DNA of 64,000 nt, taken from contig CP066701.1 in NCBI GenBank assembly GCA_016756695.1, positions 856,001 to 920,000 on the forward strand. The letters are read 5' to 3'. The first letter of the stretch is position 1; each line of letters begins with the position of its first letter. Positions 47,847 to 56,931 of this stretch are shown piece after piece. The DNA comes from Heyndrickxia sporothermodurans (GTDB lineage Bacteria > Bacillota > Bacilli > Bacillales > Bacillaceae_C). A program made the translations under genes and the position numbers. The notes beneath the pieces are model-generated. The model was not told where the DNA came from and searched no databases. It was given only the letters and a program-made list of their open reading frames with translations.

Positions 47847-48373
47847 AATCAACTAAAAATCCAAGTAATCATTTGACTAATAACTTAAATAAAAAAAATA
47901 CTCCCACTTTCCCCACGGAGCTCAATCCGATAGTTAAAGAACGAACTAAGCAATTAATCCAAAAAGCAGCGAAAAAGGGAATCACAGTCGTGATTACGGA
48001 TGACTTTCGTAGCGCAGCCGATCAAGATCGACTTTATCAAAAGGGGCGGACAGCTGGCGGAGCGATTGTAACGAATGCCAAAGGTGGTGAGTCTTATCAT
48101 AATTATGGGCTTGCAGTTGATTTTGCACTAAAGAACCGTTCTGGAGACATTATTTGGGATATGCAATACGATGGAAATAAAAATGGAAAACAAGATTGGT
48201 ACGAAGTGGTGGATATAGCAAAAGCCTTAGGCTTCTCATGGGGTGGCGATTGGGTGAAATTTAAAGATTACCCACACCTTCAAATGAATTTTGGCTTAAG
48301 CATTTCTGATTTACAAGCTGGTGCAAGGCCGAATACTTCCTCCTTGACTGCTGATACGAATGAAACGAAATAA
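47847..48373 (+). pseudogene. cwlK: CwlK-like peptidoglycan endopeptidase, 3' part
   Basis: The M15-type L-Ala-D-Glu/D-Ala-D-Ala peptidase domain is complete: TDDFRSAADQDRLYQKGRT, the zinc motif GGESYHNYGLAVDF (His, Asp), and DYPHLQMNFG (second His), closely matching B. subtilis CwlK. The signal anchor is 4 kb away at 43791-43867 because IS unit 2 lies between. The reading frame stays open back into the IS, where ATG 47834 could start a protein without a signal (MKFIQSTKN), which would be trapped in the cytoplasm. The product normally cuts cell-wall peptides outside the membrane. Confidence 0.88.
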
Positions 48374-48388
48374 TATTAGTAATACGCA

Positions 48389-48422
48389 AAAAGGCAGTCC
48401 CTCAGGGAACTACCTTTTTTTG
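48389..48422 (+). terminator. Intrinsic terminator after cwlK
   Basis: AAAAAGGCAGTCCC / GGGAACTACCTTTTT with a TCA loop and T run. Confidence 0.8.
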
Positions 48423-48579
48423 TTTGGTTGCTCTATATCAATGTTTCATATACTCGTTTTTAGGATAACTTACAAAAAAGCTTATTTTTCTCTTAGTTCG
48501 TATATCTAAATTCATACTTTCAGCCCGATAAGGAAAACTATAACTATAACTATAACATCAATAACTGGAGCGAAAATGT

Positions 48580-51254
48580 ATGAGAAAAGTGTTTCAAATT
48601 TACAAAAATGATTGGGTAAATGTGTTTAAAACACCGATTGCACTGTTTTTGATCATTGCTTTAATGATTCTCCCATCATTATATGCCTGGTTTAATCTTA
48701 AAGCTTCGTGGGACCCATATGGAAATACATCACATATTCCTATCGCTGTAACAAACGCTGATGAAGGGGCTGTTTTACGAGGTAAAAATATTGATGTGGG
48801 CAAGGAAATTGTCAACACATTGAAAAAAATAATGCACTTGGTTGGACATTTGTCAGTGAGGAAAAAGCCGCGCATGGATTGGAACACGGGGATTATTATG
48901 CAACCATTTATATTCCAAAAGATTTTTCAAAACGGATCACCACTCTCTTAGATGATCAACCAATAAAACCGGAGATCACATACAGTGTTAATGAAAAAAT
49001 CAATGCCATTGCCCCAAAGATTACATCGAAAGGGGCCTCAACAATAACGGAAAATGTCAGTTCTAACTTTGTTAAAACAGTTAGTAAGGCCGTTCTTACC
49101 GAGTTTAATAAAATAGGCATTGAATTACAAAGGGAATTACCGACTATTTTAAAAATGGAAAATCTTTTATTTGAATTAGAAAAGCATTTACCAGATATTC
49201 AGGACATGGGAAATAAAGCTTTGGCGTTTGAAAAGAAATTACCGGAAATTCGAAAACAAGGACAAAAAATTATCACTTTAGAAAAAATGCTCCCCGAAAT
49301 CAATCAATCATCAAAAGAAATATTAAAATTAGAAGATAAGTTACCGGAACTTAAAAACATCGGAAATGGAGTCTTAGCTTTACAAAAAAAACTACCAGAC
49401 ATCCAAAAAGCAGCAAATAAGGTAACTGAGATCGACCAACATTTTGACACTATACAAAAAGGGATTCAAACAGCATTGGATGACACGGCAAAGGCTCAGA
49501 AAATCATTCAAACAGCCCAAGAGTCAATGCCTAAAGTGGAACAGGTAGTAGGAAATGGAAAAGAGATGGCTGCCGCGGCAGATGACTTTTTAACTAAAAA
49601 TGAAGATGCTTTTGCCTCGATGATCCCGATTGTGAAGCAAAATTTATTACTTTTAAAACAAACAGCTGATACTGTCAGCGGGTTAACGAACAGCTTAAAA
49701 GATAATAGCATGAATCCGGAATCAGCACTACAAATGTCACAAGCTTTAGATGAACAATTGACAAACGGGATCAACGAAATCGATCGAACCATTGGAATGT
49801 TTACTCGCATCAATGAGAATATGCCAAACAAACCACTTACGGGAGTTATTCAGAAACTTGGGGATACAAAGGCAAAATTTGAACAGCAGCTTTCACTTGT
49901 CAGAAAAATTGAAGTTCCTTTAAAAGAAGGAAAGCAACCGAATTCCCAATTGATTTCCCAATTAAACCAAACATCTCAACAAGCAAGTGAATTATTAAAT
50001 AATATTCTTGATCGTTACGATTCGGAAATTGCGCCAAATATGACTGAAGGGTATAAAAAACTTATACAAGTAGCGAAAGATTCAGTCTCGGTTTTAAATA
50101 CAGCCAAAGAAAAGCTACCTGATATTAAGCAAATTTTACAGGATTCAGCGAAAGCTGCGAACTTTGGCCACGATCGTTTAAAACAATTGCAGCAAGATCT
50201 TCCTAATATTGAAAAAAAGGTACATGAAACAGTACAAAAAATCCAAACAGTCATGCCAAAAGTCGTTCAAGGAGTAAATGCCGCGGCAAACTTTTTTCAC
50301 AATGACTTTCCAAAATTAGAACCAAAAATTCATAAGGCAGCGGATTTTGTACGAAATGATCTACCAGGAGTTGAAAATGATATTAGACAGGTAGCGGAGC
50401 TCATTCGCACAAAGCTTCCCGAAGTAGAAGATGCAACACATAAAATTGCTAATTTAGTTCGAAATGACTTGCCCAACCTTGAAAAGGCAGTTAAAAATGC
50501 AGCAAATAAAGTACGGAAGTTTAATAATGAGGAAAATTTAGGAGACATCATTGAACTGTTAAAAAATGATATCAATAAAGAAAGTGATTTTCTAGCAAAC
50601 CCTGTTCTATTAAAGGAACATAAAGTATTTCCTATTCCAAACTACGGATCAGCGAATTCACCTTTCTACACGACATTAAGTCTTTGGGTAGGTGCACTGC
50701 TCTTGATTTCCTTATTAAGGGTGGATGTGGAGAATAGAGAATCTTTTTATTCCCCTTATCATGAATATTTTGGGAGATTTCTTACTTTCGCTACAATAGG
50801 TTTGTTTCAAGCGTTAATTGTTACTTTAGGGGATTTGTTCCTCCTGAAAGCATATGTAGCAGATAAAGTCCCATTTATTCTTTCCGGTATTTTTATTAGC
50901 TTTGTATTCATGTCCATTGTTTACACACTCGTTTCTATTTTCGGGAATGTAGGTAAAGGATTGGCGATTATTCTGCTCGTACTTCAAATTTCAGGATCGG
51001 GAGGGACGTTTCCCATTCAAGTAACCCCACCTTTTTTTCGAGCAATCAATCCATTTTTGCCATTTACCTATGCCATTAATTTAATGCGAGAAACGGTCGG
51101 CGGAATGGTACATGATCTAGTTATCCATAATATTCTGTTTCTCTTGCTATTTTTAATTATCGGGTTTGCCTTAGGTATACTCTTGAAAAAACCATTAGCG
51201 AAGCATACTGAAAAAATAGCTGAATTAGCGAAGAAAAGTAAGCTTATACATTAG
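48580..51254 (+). pseudogene. yhgE: YhgE/Pip-family membrane protein, frameshifted in A7
   Basis: The head VFQIYKNDWVNVFKTPIALFLIIALMILPSLYAWFNL (first membrane helix) is in one frame to 48951. The rest, from HGDYYATIYIPKDFSK on, is in another. Adding one A to the run of seven at 48833-48839 gives NTLKKNNALGWTFVSEEKAAHGLEHGDYY without a break and a protein of about 891 residues. The middle (about 190-680) is a long repetitive coiled-coil with LPEI/LPDI heptad blocks, and the end has about five membrane helices (ABC-2 type). The family includes phage-infection protein Pip and YhgE, large envelope proteins also linked to type VII secretion loci. A run-length sequence error is quite possible. 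Confidence 0.87.
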
Positions 51255-51343
51255 AATAAAAGGGACGAAATTTAGCTTGAAACTAGATATCGTCCCAAAT
51301 CCCTAACAGGTACGCTATAATAAAAGAAAAAGGAGTTGGTAAA

Positions 51344-51565
51344 ATGGCAATTAGGAGAGAAGATATTCATAAATTAATTGAAGAAGTACCCGACGAAAAA
51401 CTTTCAGATCTTGTAAAGGTCATTAAACTTTTGACCATTTCTGAAGAAGAACCAACTAAAGATGAAAATAAGTTAATTAAAGAAGCTCTAAAAGAATATG
51501 AAAATGGTGAAACTAGTTCGTATACAATAGATGAATTGCGTAAGGAATATTTAGAAGATGAGTAA
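51344..51565 (+). CDS. Putative antitoxin of RelBE-type pair
   Basis: 73 residues, acidic and helical, with a short head (REDIHKLIEEVPDEKLSDLVKVIKLL) often seen in Bacillus genes directly upstream of RelE/ParE toxins, and a charged tail (YTIDELRKEYLEDE). It overlaps the toxin gene by 8 bases. AAAAGGAG precedes the ATG. DNA binding cannot be shown from sequence. The call rests mainly on the pairing. Confidence 0.75.
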   Translation: MAIRREDIHKLIEEVPDEKLSDLVKVIKLLTISEEEPTKDENKLIKEALKEYENGETSSYTIDELRKEYLEDE

Positions 51566-51827
51566 ATATATACTTGAATTGTCTAAAGGCTCTAAAAAGT
51601 TCCTTGATAAGAGTGACAAAATTACAAGAGAACGAATAATTAATGTCATACATGCTCTTACTGAAAATCCCTACTCCTATGCAGGAACTATAAAACTTAC
51701 TGGGTATGAGAATATTTACAGAGTTAGAGTAGGAAAGTACAGGATAATATATCAAATACTAAATGAAAAGCTTATAATTTTTATTCAAGATATCGATAGC
51801 AGAGGGGATATATATAAAAAGTTATAA
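51558..51827 (+). CDS. RelE/ParE-family toxin
   Basis: 89 residues. KGSKKFLDKSDKITRERIINVIHALTENPYSYAGTIKLTGYENIYRVRVGKYRIIYQ contains the RelE-type basic helix and the RVRVGKYRIIY strand that carries catalytic or ribosome-contact Arg/Tyr residues. Likely a ribosome-dependent mRNA interferase, neutralised by the overlapping upstream gene. An accessory stabilising module. Confidence 0.87.
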   Translation: MSKYILELSKGSKKFLDKSDKITRERIINVIHALTENPYSYAGTIKLTGYENIYRVRVGKYRIIYQILNEKLIIFIQDIDSRGDIYKKL

Positions 51828-51914
51828 TAATCTATGCATAGAATATTCTTTATGAATATTAACCAATTTCCTACCAATTAACTATAATCCCACATAATAA
51901 AAACATTCAGCACA

Positions 51915-51954
51915 AAAAAACCTTACCACGTATTCAACATGGCAAGGTTTCTTC
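51915..51954 (-). terminator. Terminator after second DHA2 exporter
   Basis: Minus-strand AAACCTTGCCATG / CGTGGTAAGGTTT with seven T following. Confidence 0.8.
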
Positions 51955-52013
51955 CAAATCACTGTATAAATTCTTTCATAACTTCTGATGGTGTTAGAGT
52001 GGGACCTGATCCC

Positions 52014-53528
52014 TTATTTCACCTCAGCAGGTTTCATTTGTGTGCTTTCCTGTGAATTTAACTTACTGACAGCCGTGTTGCTTGTATCGACACGTTTAAC
52101 AAATAGGGCTAATACTAAAGCGACAATATTTATAGCAAGAGCTACATAGAATGAATATTGAATACCGGCTAATAAAGCTTTTTGCGTTAATAAAGCTTCT
52201 GTTGCTTTTGTTAAAGTTGTTGGGTCGACGCTTGTCATTAAGTCTTCTGCTTTTGTTTTTGTCACGGAATTCATAATGGTTACAAGAACGGCTGTACCAA
52301 TCGAACCGGACACTTGCTGTGCGGTATTGTTAATCGCCGTACCGTGTGGATTTAAGCGATTTGGCAGTTGATTTAAACCGTTTGTCATTATTGGCATCAT
52401 TACCATTGACATACCAAACATACGAAGCGTGTAAACTAAAATAATATAAGAGTAACTAGAATCGATTTGTAAGTTTGCTAACATGTATGTTGAAACTGCT
52501 GTAACTATAAGGCCTACCACAGCAAGAATTCGCGGACCGAATTTATCGAATAGTTTCCCTGTTATTGGTGACATAATCCCCATTATAATTGCACCAGGAA
52601 GCATCATTAAACCGGAATCAAGTGGTGATATACCTCTTACACTTTGTACATATGCCGGTGTTAAAATCATACCGGAGAACATAGCTACCGCGTTTACGAT
52701 TGCAATTATGGATGCAAGTGTAAACATTGGGTACTTATATGCACGTAAATCTAAAAGCGGTTCCTTCAGTTTTAATTGACGGATAATGAAAGCGACTAAG
52801 GCAATAGCACCCACAATTAAAGTAGTTAAGACTAATGAATCAGTCCATCCATCTGAACTTGCGGAACTAAAACCATATAATAATCCACCAAAACCGAGAG
52901 TAGATAATATAATGGAGAAGAAATCAACAGTAGCCTTTTTGTTTTGATCCATTACATTTTTCATTTTCCAAATTGCTAACAGTAAACTGATGATCGCTAA
53001 AGGCAAAATCATTTTGAATAGTAATCGCCAGTCATAATACTCTACAATATAACCTGATAATGTTGGCCCAATAGCCGGCGCTGTAATCATAACTAATCCG
53101 AAAACTCCCATTGCTGTCCCACGTTTTTCACGAGGGAAGCTAACTAACATAATATTCATTAACAAAGGTCCCATTACCGAAGAACCAGCTGCTTGGATCA
53201 TTCGCCCAGCAAGCAATACACTAAAGTTTGGTGCAAAGGCTGCCGTTGCAGTACCTAGTGTAAAAATCGCCATAGCTGTAATAAATAAATTACGATTTGA
53301 AAAGCGTGTGATCAAGAAAGCTGATGCTGGAATTAAGACACCGCTGACTAGCATATAACCTGTAGCAAGCCACTGAACGGTTGAATAATGTTTAATTTTT
53401 AAGTCCACCATAATAGACGGCAATGCAACATTTAATAGCGAGTTATTTAAAAAAGAAACAAATGCTCCTATAAATAAAATCGCCAGCATTAAATACGGTG
53501 GTTTCTTTTGTTGTATAATTGAATCCAT
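52014..53528 (-). CDS. DHA2-family multidrug MFS exporter
   Basis: 504 residues, 14 helices, with FLNNSLLNVALPSIMVDLKI at the head and APAIGPTLSGYIVEYYDWR (motif C). It is a clear paralogue of the 3986-5515 exporter. A TetR-family gene lies directly upstream on the same strand, with operators in front of that gene, so the two are probably repressed together until a toxic compound binds the repressor. AAGGAG precedes the ATG. Confidence 0.9.
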   Translation of the reverse strand: MDSIIQQKKPPYLMLAILFIGAFVSFLNNSLLNVALPSIMVDLKIKHYSTVQWLATGYMLVSGVLIPASAFLITRFSNRNLFITAMAIFTLGTATAAFAPNFSVLLAGRMIQAAGSSVMGPLLMNIMLVSFPREKRGTAMGVFGLVMITAPAIGPTLSGYIVEYYDWRLLFKMILPLAIISLLLAIWKMKNVMDQNKKATVDFFSIILSTLGFGGLLYGFSSASSDGWTDSLVLTTLIVGAIALVAFIIRQLKLKEPLLDLRAYKYPMFTLASIIAIVNAVAMFSGMILTPAYVQSVRGISPLDSGLMMLPGAIIMGIMSPITGKLFDKFGPRILAVVGLIVTAVSTYMLANLQIDSSYSYIILVYTLRMFGMSMVMMPIMTNGLNQLPNRLNPHGTAINNTAQQVSGSIGTAVLVTIMNSVTKTKAEDLMTSVDPTTLTKATEALLTQKALLAGIQYSFYVALAINIVALVLALFVKRVDTSNTAVSKLNSQESTQMKPAEVK

Positions 53529-53716
53529 ATTTTTGTATCTCCTTATTCTGTAAAATTAACTTAATGGACTATTTTCTAGTATCACCTAGGCATTTTGATT
53601 GCCCATATATTTGAAATTAGGTCGTTTACAAATCCGAACGTTTATCCCTTTTTTTTGAAGTTTTTCCACAATGTTTTTTAAATTTATCTTCTTCTTTTTC
53701 CTTGCTTCAAAGGTCA

Positions 53717-54337
53717 TTAGTCCTCTTCCTTATATAAGCCTCTTTTTAGAAGTTCTATTTGATCGATATAATTTTTTAATGTTTCTTCGTCCGATAATTC
53801 CTTACCAAACATATGAACAAGATTATGAAAGGTTACTGCTGAAGCAATTTTCATTATTTGATGCAGATCCTTTTCGTCCTTTATGTTCAAATTTTTAGTA
53901 TTAATCAAATGAATGATATCGAAATACTGTTTTTTCTGACTCTCCTCGTAAAGATTATTCACTAATGTGTTTTCAAGCTTATAATTCATATTTAAAAAAG
54001 CATTTTTAAAAAAGCTTTTATGCTCAGGATTTTTGTGAATTCTAATCATAAATTGAAAGGATTCGATAAATGTTTCAAAAATATCACCATCCTTCTCCTT
54101 TAAAATGGATATGAATCGTTCCGCATTTTTTTTCGATAGTTGATTTAACAAGTAAAAATATAAATCCTCTTTATCCTCAAAATACTGATAAAAGCTTCCT
54201 CTCGGAATTCCGGCATTTTTAATAATATTTGCGATCGATGCGTCATGTAATGGGACTCTGGAAAACTCCTCTTTAGCAGATTTAATTAAAATTTCCTGCT
54301 TATCCTTAGATAAGTGAAAAAACGTTTGTTTTGGCAT
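53717..54337 (-). CDS. TetR-family repressor
   Basis: 206 residues. The N-terminal HTH (FSRVPLHDASIANIIKNAGIPRGSFYQYFEDKEDLYFYLL) is the TetR signature; the C-terminal ~150 residues are the variable ligand domain. It lies 188 bases upstream of the exporter, same strand. Three TGACA-N3-TGTCA palindromes stand between its start and the next region, so self-repression plus control of the exporter is likely. Start has GAGGTGAG. Confidence 0.92.
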   Translation of the reverse strand: MPKQTFFHLSKDKQEILIKSAKEEFSRVPLHDASIANIIKNAGIPRGSFYQYFEDKEDLYFYLLNQLSKKNAERFISILKEKDGDIFETFIESFQFMIRIHKNPEHKSFFKNAFLNMNYKLENTLVNNLYEESQKKQYFDIIHLINTKNLNIKDEKDLHQIMKIASAVTFHNLVHMFGKELSDEETLKNYIDQIELLKRGLYKEED

Positions 54338-54360
54338 TGTTACTCTCTCACCTCGATTTG

Positions 54361-54442
54361 TGACAACGTGTCATATGCTATTGCATTTCATTATTATATA
54401 TGACAGATTGTCATAAGTCAACAAAGAAATGACAGTCTGTCA
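54361..54442. promoter_or_regulatory. Three TetR operator palindromes
   Basis: TGACAACGTGTCA (54361-54373), TGACAGATTGTCA (54401-54413) and TGACAGTCTGTCA (54430-54442) all fit TGACA-N3-TGTCA. They lie 24-105 bases upstream of the TetR start. Centre spacings are 40 and 29 bases. Confidence 0.8.
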
Positions 54443-54551
54443 TATGGATTTTTTTCACCTTTCTGCATCAATAAAATATAAAATCCATCGAATAAAATCT
54501 TTCAGAGGATCAAGCTATACAATTTCAAAAAGCCTATGAACATAACCTTAA

Positions 54552-54593
54552 TCATAATGTATCATCCAAATCAAAGAAGATTGCTTTAATCAT
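54552..54593 (-). pseudogene. HAD-hydrolase gene start, broken at codon 14
   Basis: ATG at 54593, preceded by AGGGTGA, reads MIKAIFFDLDDTL and then stops. This is the classic HAD motif I of YjjG/YsaA-like phosphatases. It overlaps the stop of the toxin fragment (ATGA). Confidence 0.55.
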
Positions 54594-54703
54594 TCATTTT
54601 CACCCTTTTCTATTTTCTTAGCATTGGTCGGATCATTAAAAGTTTTATTCACTACTTTTTCTGCAGTAGCTCTATCTTTAAATGCTGATGAAGCAGTTAT
54701 CTT
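54590..54703 (-). pseudogene. Tail of an RNase-A-like (CdiA-CT type) toxin domain
   Basis: The minus-strand frame ends KITASSAFKDRATAEKVV, then NKTFNDPTNAKKI and a charged end, stop TGA at 54590-54592. The pattern (I-x-A-S-x-F-x-D-x-x-T-A-E-x-x-V then a helix) matches the C-terminal part of the bacterial CdiA-CT RNase A-like domain of polymorphic toxins. Only about 37 residues remain; the rest is replaced by IS110-derived sequence. Confidence 0.5.
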
Positions 54704-54880
54704 GGAATTCCTGCATATCTTGCTAGTTTGTCAGAGTTTGTGAACCAATGAATAACACTAATCTCTGCAATTAAAGCGGATGAAGTAACCGTATCAATTC
54801 CTGGCATGGTTTCAAGCTGCATCCCTAACGTTTTAATGGTGTTACAGGTACTAAATAATTTGATTAAACTTCATAAAGGG
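54704..54880 (-). mobile_element. IS110-family transposase fragment
   Basis: Minus-strand frame: TLGMQLETMPGIDTVTSSAL, then IAEISVIHWF and KLARYAGIP, the helix-hairpin-helix (Transposase_20) region of IS110 enzymes. About 55 codons only, joined directly to the RNase-A-like remnant. Confidence 0.75.
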
Positions 54881-54951
54881 CTTACAATCCTTATCTCCGC
54901 TTCGAAAATAATAAGCAGTTCATTCGGCACTAGGCAGCGCCCACAAAAATT

Positions 54952-54983
54952 AAACCTTGAAAGACATTTTGCCAATCAAGGTT
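54952..54983 (-). terminator. Cassette terminator, copy 2
   Basis: AAACCTTGA ... TCAAGGTTT with a 14-base middle that includes an inner GAC/GCC region. The same hairpin, with the same spacing, ends the first toxin cassette at 56892-56923. Confidence 0.7.
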
Positions 54984-55025
54984 TATTAATAACTTCTCAA
55001 TATAATCAATTATAATCAATATTTT

Positions 55026-55319
55026 CTATATATAATTCATCCTCCATCTCCAGCTAATTTCCCCATCGGGATAAACCGCAGGTATATATATACCCTTTTT
55101 CCTATTTTCATTATCAATAATATACCAATTGCTATCATCTAACCATTCTTCGCTATAATTAGTTTCTTCAAAATCATTTTCCTCATCAACAATCGCCGAA
55201 AAAAAATCGTTGAATTTGTCTATATTTTTTGAAGGGATAATTTTAGCATTAATCCACATTCCTTCAACATTAATATTGACTATATCTCCTAAAAATTCGT
55301 TTAAATAGTATAGTTTCAA
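55026..55319 (-). CDS. Putative immunity protein of the orphan toxin cassette
   Basis: 97 residues, acidic, no membrane segment (GDIVNINVEGMWINAKIIPS, NDFFSAIVDEENDFEE, then a Trp-rich end GEISWRWRMNY). I do not recognise the family. Its start is probably TTG at 55319, 7 bases after AAGGAG, since the longer GTG start would overlap that site. It begins 5 bases after the toxin stop. Small size, acidity and position right behind a toxin tip are the reasons for the immunity call. Confidence 0.65.
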   Translation of the reverse strand: MKLYYLNEFLGDIVNINVEGMWINAKIIPSKNIDKFNDFFSAIVDEENDFEETNYSEEWLDDSNWYIIDNENRKKGIYIPAVYPDGEISWRWRMNYI

Positions 55320-55324
55320 AATTC

Positions 55325-56782
55325 TCACTCCTTAGGCAAAACCTTAATATATTGGCTAGGAACTTCCCCTTTAATCAAATATTCATTGTCCCTTTTAGTC
55401 CAGTTAATCGCTCTATTCTTCCAAAAATCAGAAGAAACAGTATCTCTCTCAATTAACTTTTGAATTTGCTTTGGAGAGAGTATAACAACGTCTTTTACCT
55501 TTCCAGACTGTATATCTTTCCGTAAGGCTGATATATCTAGTTCAATTGCATTTTCTCCATAATTTCCAATCACATTTTTATTATTTGTAAAACTAGTATA
55601 AGGACTATTAGATTTAGCTCCTTTTCTGTAACCTCCAAGTATATGCTCTGTAACAGTCACTTGTCGCCCTTTATATAAACCTTCCTTACTCGCTGGAACT
55701 AAATCACCTGAACTCGATATATGAGGTTTACCAGTTCCATTTGGTCTAGTTGGAGAGTGAAGTAAACTATCACCTCTATATAAATTACTTCTTTTGTTAG
55801 TAACAGTAGCATTATCTATACCCTTAGTACCATCCCCAAACGCTTTCCTCGCCACTAGCTGAATCTGATCCTCCAGACGATTCATCACATTATAAGGAAT
55901 GGGTCCTGCTGTCACAGTTCCCAAAGACGGACTCAGTCCCTCAACTTTTGTTGTTATCCCGCCAAATCCGCCAACTTTCGTACCTAGATTGCCAATTTTG
56001 CTGATCCCTTTATCGCCTAAAACTCCAATTCCTAAAGTCGTAAAAAGATAAGTAAAATATTCACTCCTACTTTCCGCATCTCCGTTGATGACATCCCGTA
56101 CAAAACCGTCTTTTACAGCTTTCACCATATATTTGCCTGTATCAACAGCTCTTCCGAATACAGCTTTTGAATCAAGGTAAAGGTCGGTTCCGATTAAGCC
56201 TGCTTTCCTTAGAAGGTCGGGGCTTGAGGTGGGACCTAGATATTTTTCGGCCAATTTGTAAAGGCCTTTCCAGCCTTCAATGGTATCTCCTACTGCTTTG
56301 CCTGAACCTACATATATTCCTTTCAAGATGTTATCAATGGTTGGTTCGATAATTCCTACCGTGGCGCCGTCTTCCACTTCCTTGGGAATATCGGTGACTA
56401 CCTCATAATAAACAGTTGAGTCTTTCCCGATTTTTTGATATTCCATGACGATAAGCCCGTCTGGATAGACCAGGTATTTAATACTTTTATAGTTTCCGTA
56501 GGCTTCCCTATGAATCGTTTGGATAGGGGTCTTGTTTCCTTTTTGTACGAATTCTCCCAGTAAACGCCGATATGCCTCTTCCCTCATTAATTTCTGAGGT
56601 GTAAAGTTGGTGATGATTTGCTTGTTTCCCTTAAGATTCGAATCCATTTGTTCGATAAATCGGGACATCGTTTGAATGTCTTTACGAACGGAATCCAGTG
56701 ATCGTGTTGCTTGTTTGTCAAAGGAATGCAGCTGATGAAGAGTCGTCTTCACCTTTTCTTTTGCTCGCTTGATTTGATTCAT
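55325..56782 (-). CDS. Orphan LXG toxin cassette with ADP-ribosyltransferase-like tip
   Basis: 485 residues. Residues 1-323 copy the part of the complete LXG protein from about residue 146 to 468, but the LXG head (about 145 residues) is missing. Homology with the full gene ends at about 56814, in GTGGACAA upstream of the start. Residues 324-485 are a different tip. SNLYRGD, SPYTSFTNN and EYLIKGEVPSQYI match the order of Arg, Ser-Thr-Ser and Glu-x-x-x-x-Glu in ADP-ribosyltransferase toxins, though this is only motif-level. With no LXG head it should not be secreted by itself. It may be a silent tip used to replace the active one by recombination. Confidence 0.75.
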   Translation of the reverse strand: MNQIKRAKEKVKTTLHQLHSFDKQATRSLDSVRKDIQTMSRFIEQMDSNLKGNKQIITNFTPQKLMREEAYRRLLGEFVQKGNKTPIQTIHREAYGNYKSIKYLVYPDGLIVMEYQKIGKDSTVYYEVVTDIPKEVEDGATVGIIEPTIDNILKGIYVGSGKAVGDTIEGWKGLYKLAEKYLGPTSSPDLLRKAGLIGTDLYLDSKAVFGRAVDTGKYMVKAVKDGFVRDVINGDAESRSEYFTYLFTTLGIGVLGDKGISKIGNLGTKVGGFGGITTKVEGLSPSLGTVTAGPIPYNVMNRLEDQIQLVARKAFGDGTKGIDNATVTNKRSNLYRGDSLLHSPTRPNGTGKPHISSSGDLVPASKEGLYKGRQVTVTEHILGGYRKGAKSNSPYTSFTNNKNVIGNYGENAIELDISALRKDIQSGKVKDVVILSPKQIQKLIERDTVSSDFWKNRAINWTKRDNEYLIKGEVPSQYIKVLPKE

Positions 56783-56891
56783 TGTTTCGTCATCTTGTAA
56801 TTTCGGTAAGTGGACAAAAATAGAATAGAAGAGGTTTATTTTATTCTACAAATAATTAGTGCTCACTAAGCACTAGATAGTCCCTAAAAAG

Positions 56892-56923
56892 AAACCTTGA
56901 AAGGCATATAGCCAATCAAGGTT
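56892..56923 (-). terminator. Cassette terminator, copy 1
   Basis: AAACCTTGA / TCAAGGTTT with an inner GGC/GCC pair, nine bases past the SUKH immunity gene. Confidence 0.75.
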
Positions 56924-56931
56924 TTTCAAAT

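Larger units (their letters stand above)
54443..55025. other. Degraded region between TetR and toxin locus
   Basis: No intact gene. On the minus strand it holds a short IS110 transposase fragment, the tail of an RNase-A-like toxin, the first 13 codons of a HAD gene, and a terminator copied from the toxin cassettes. Confidence 0.7.

Noticed and set aside
29024-47850. Composite transposon carrying the 10.8 kb between the IS units
   Set aside because: Each unit has its own target duplication directly at both of its ends (16 bp and 4 bp), which shows two separate insertions rather than one large transposition.
51258-51296. Hairpin GGGACGA ... TCGTCCC after yhgE as terminator
   Set aside because: Good arms but no T run on either side, so termination cannot be claimed.
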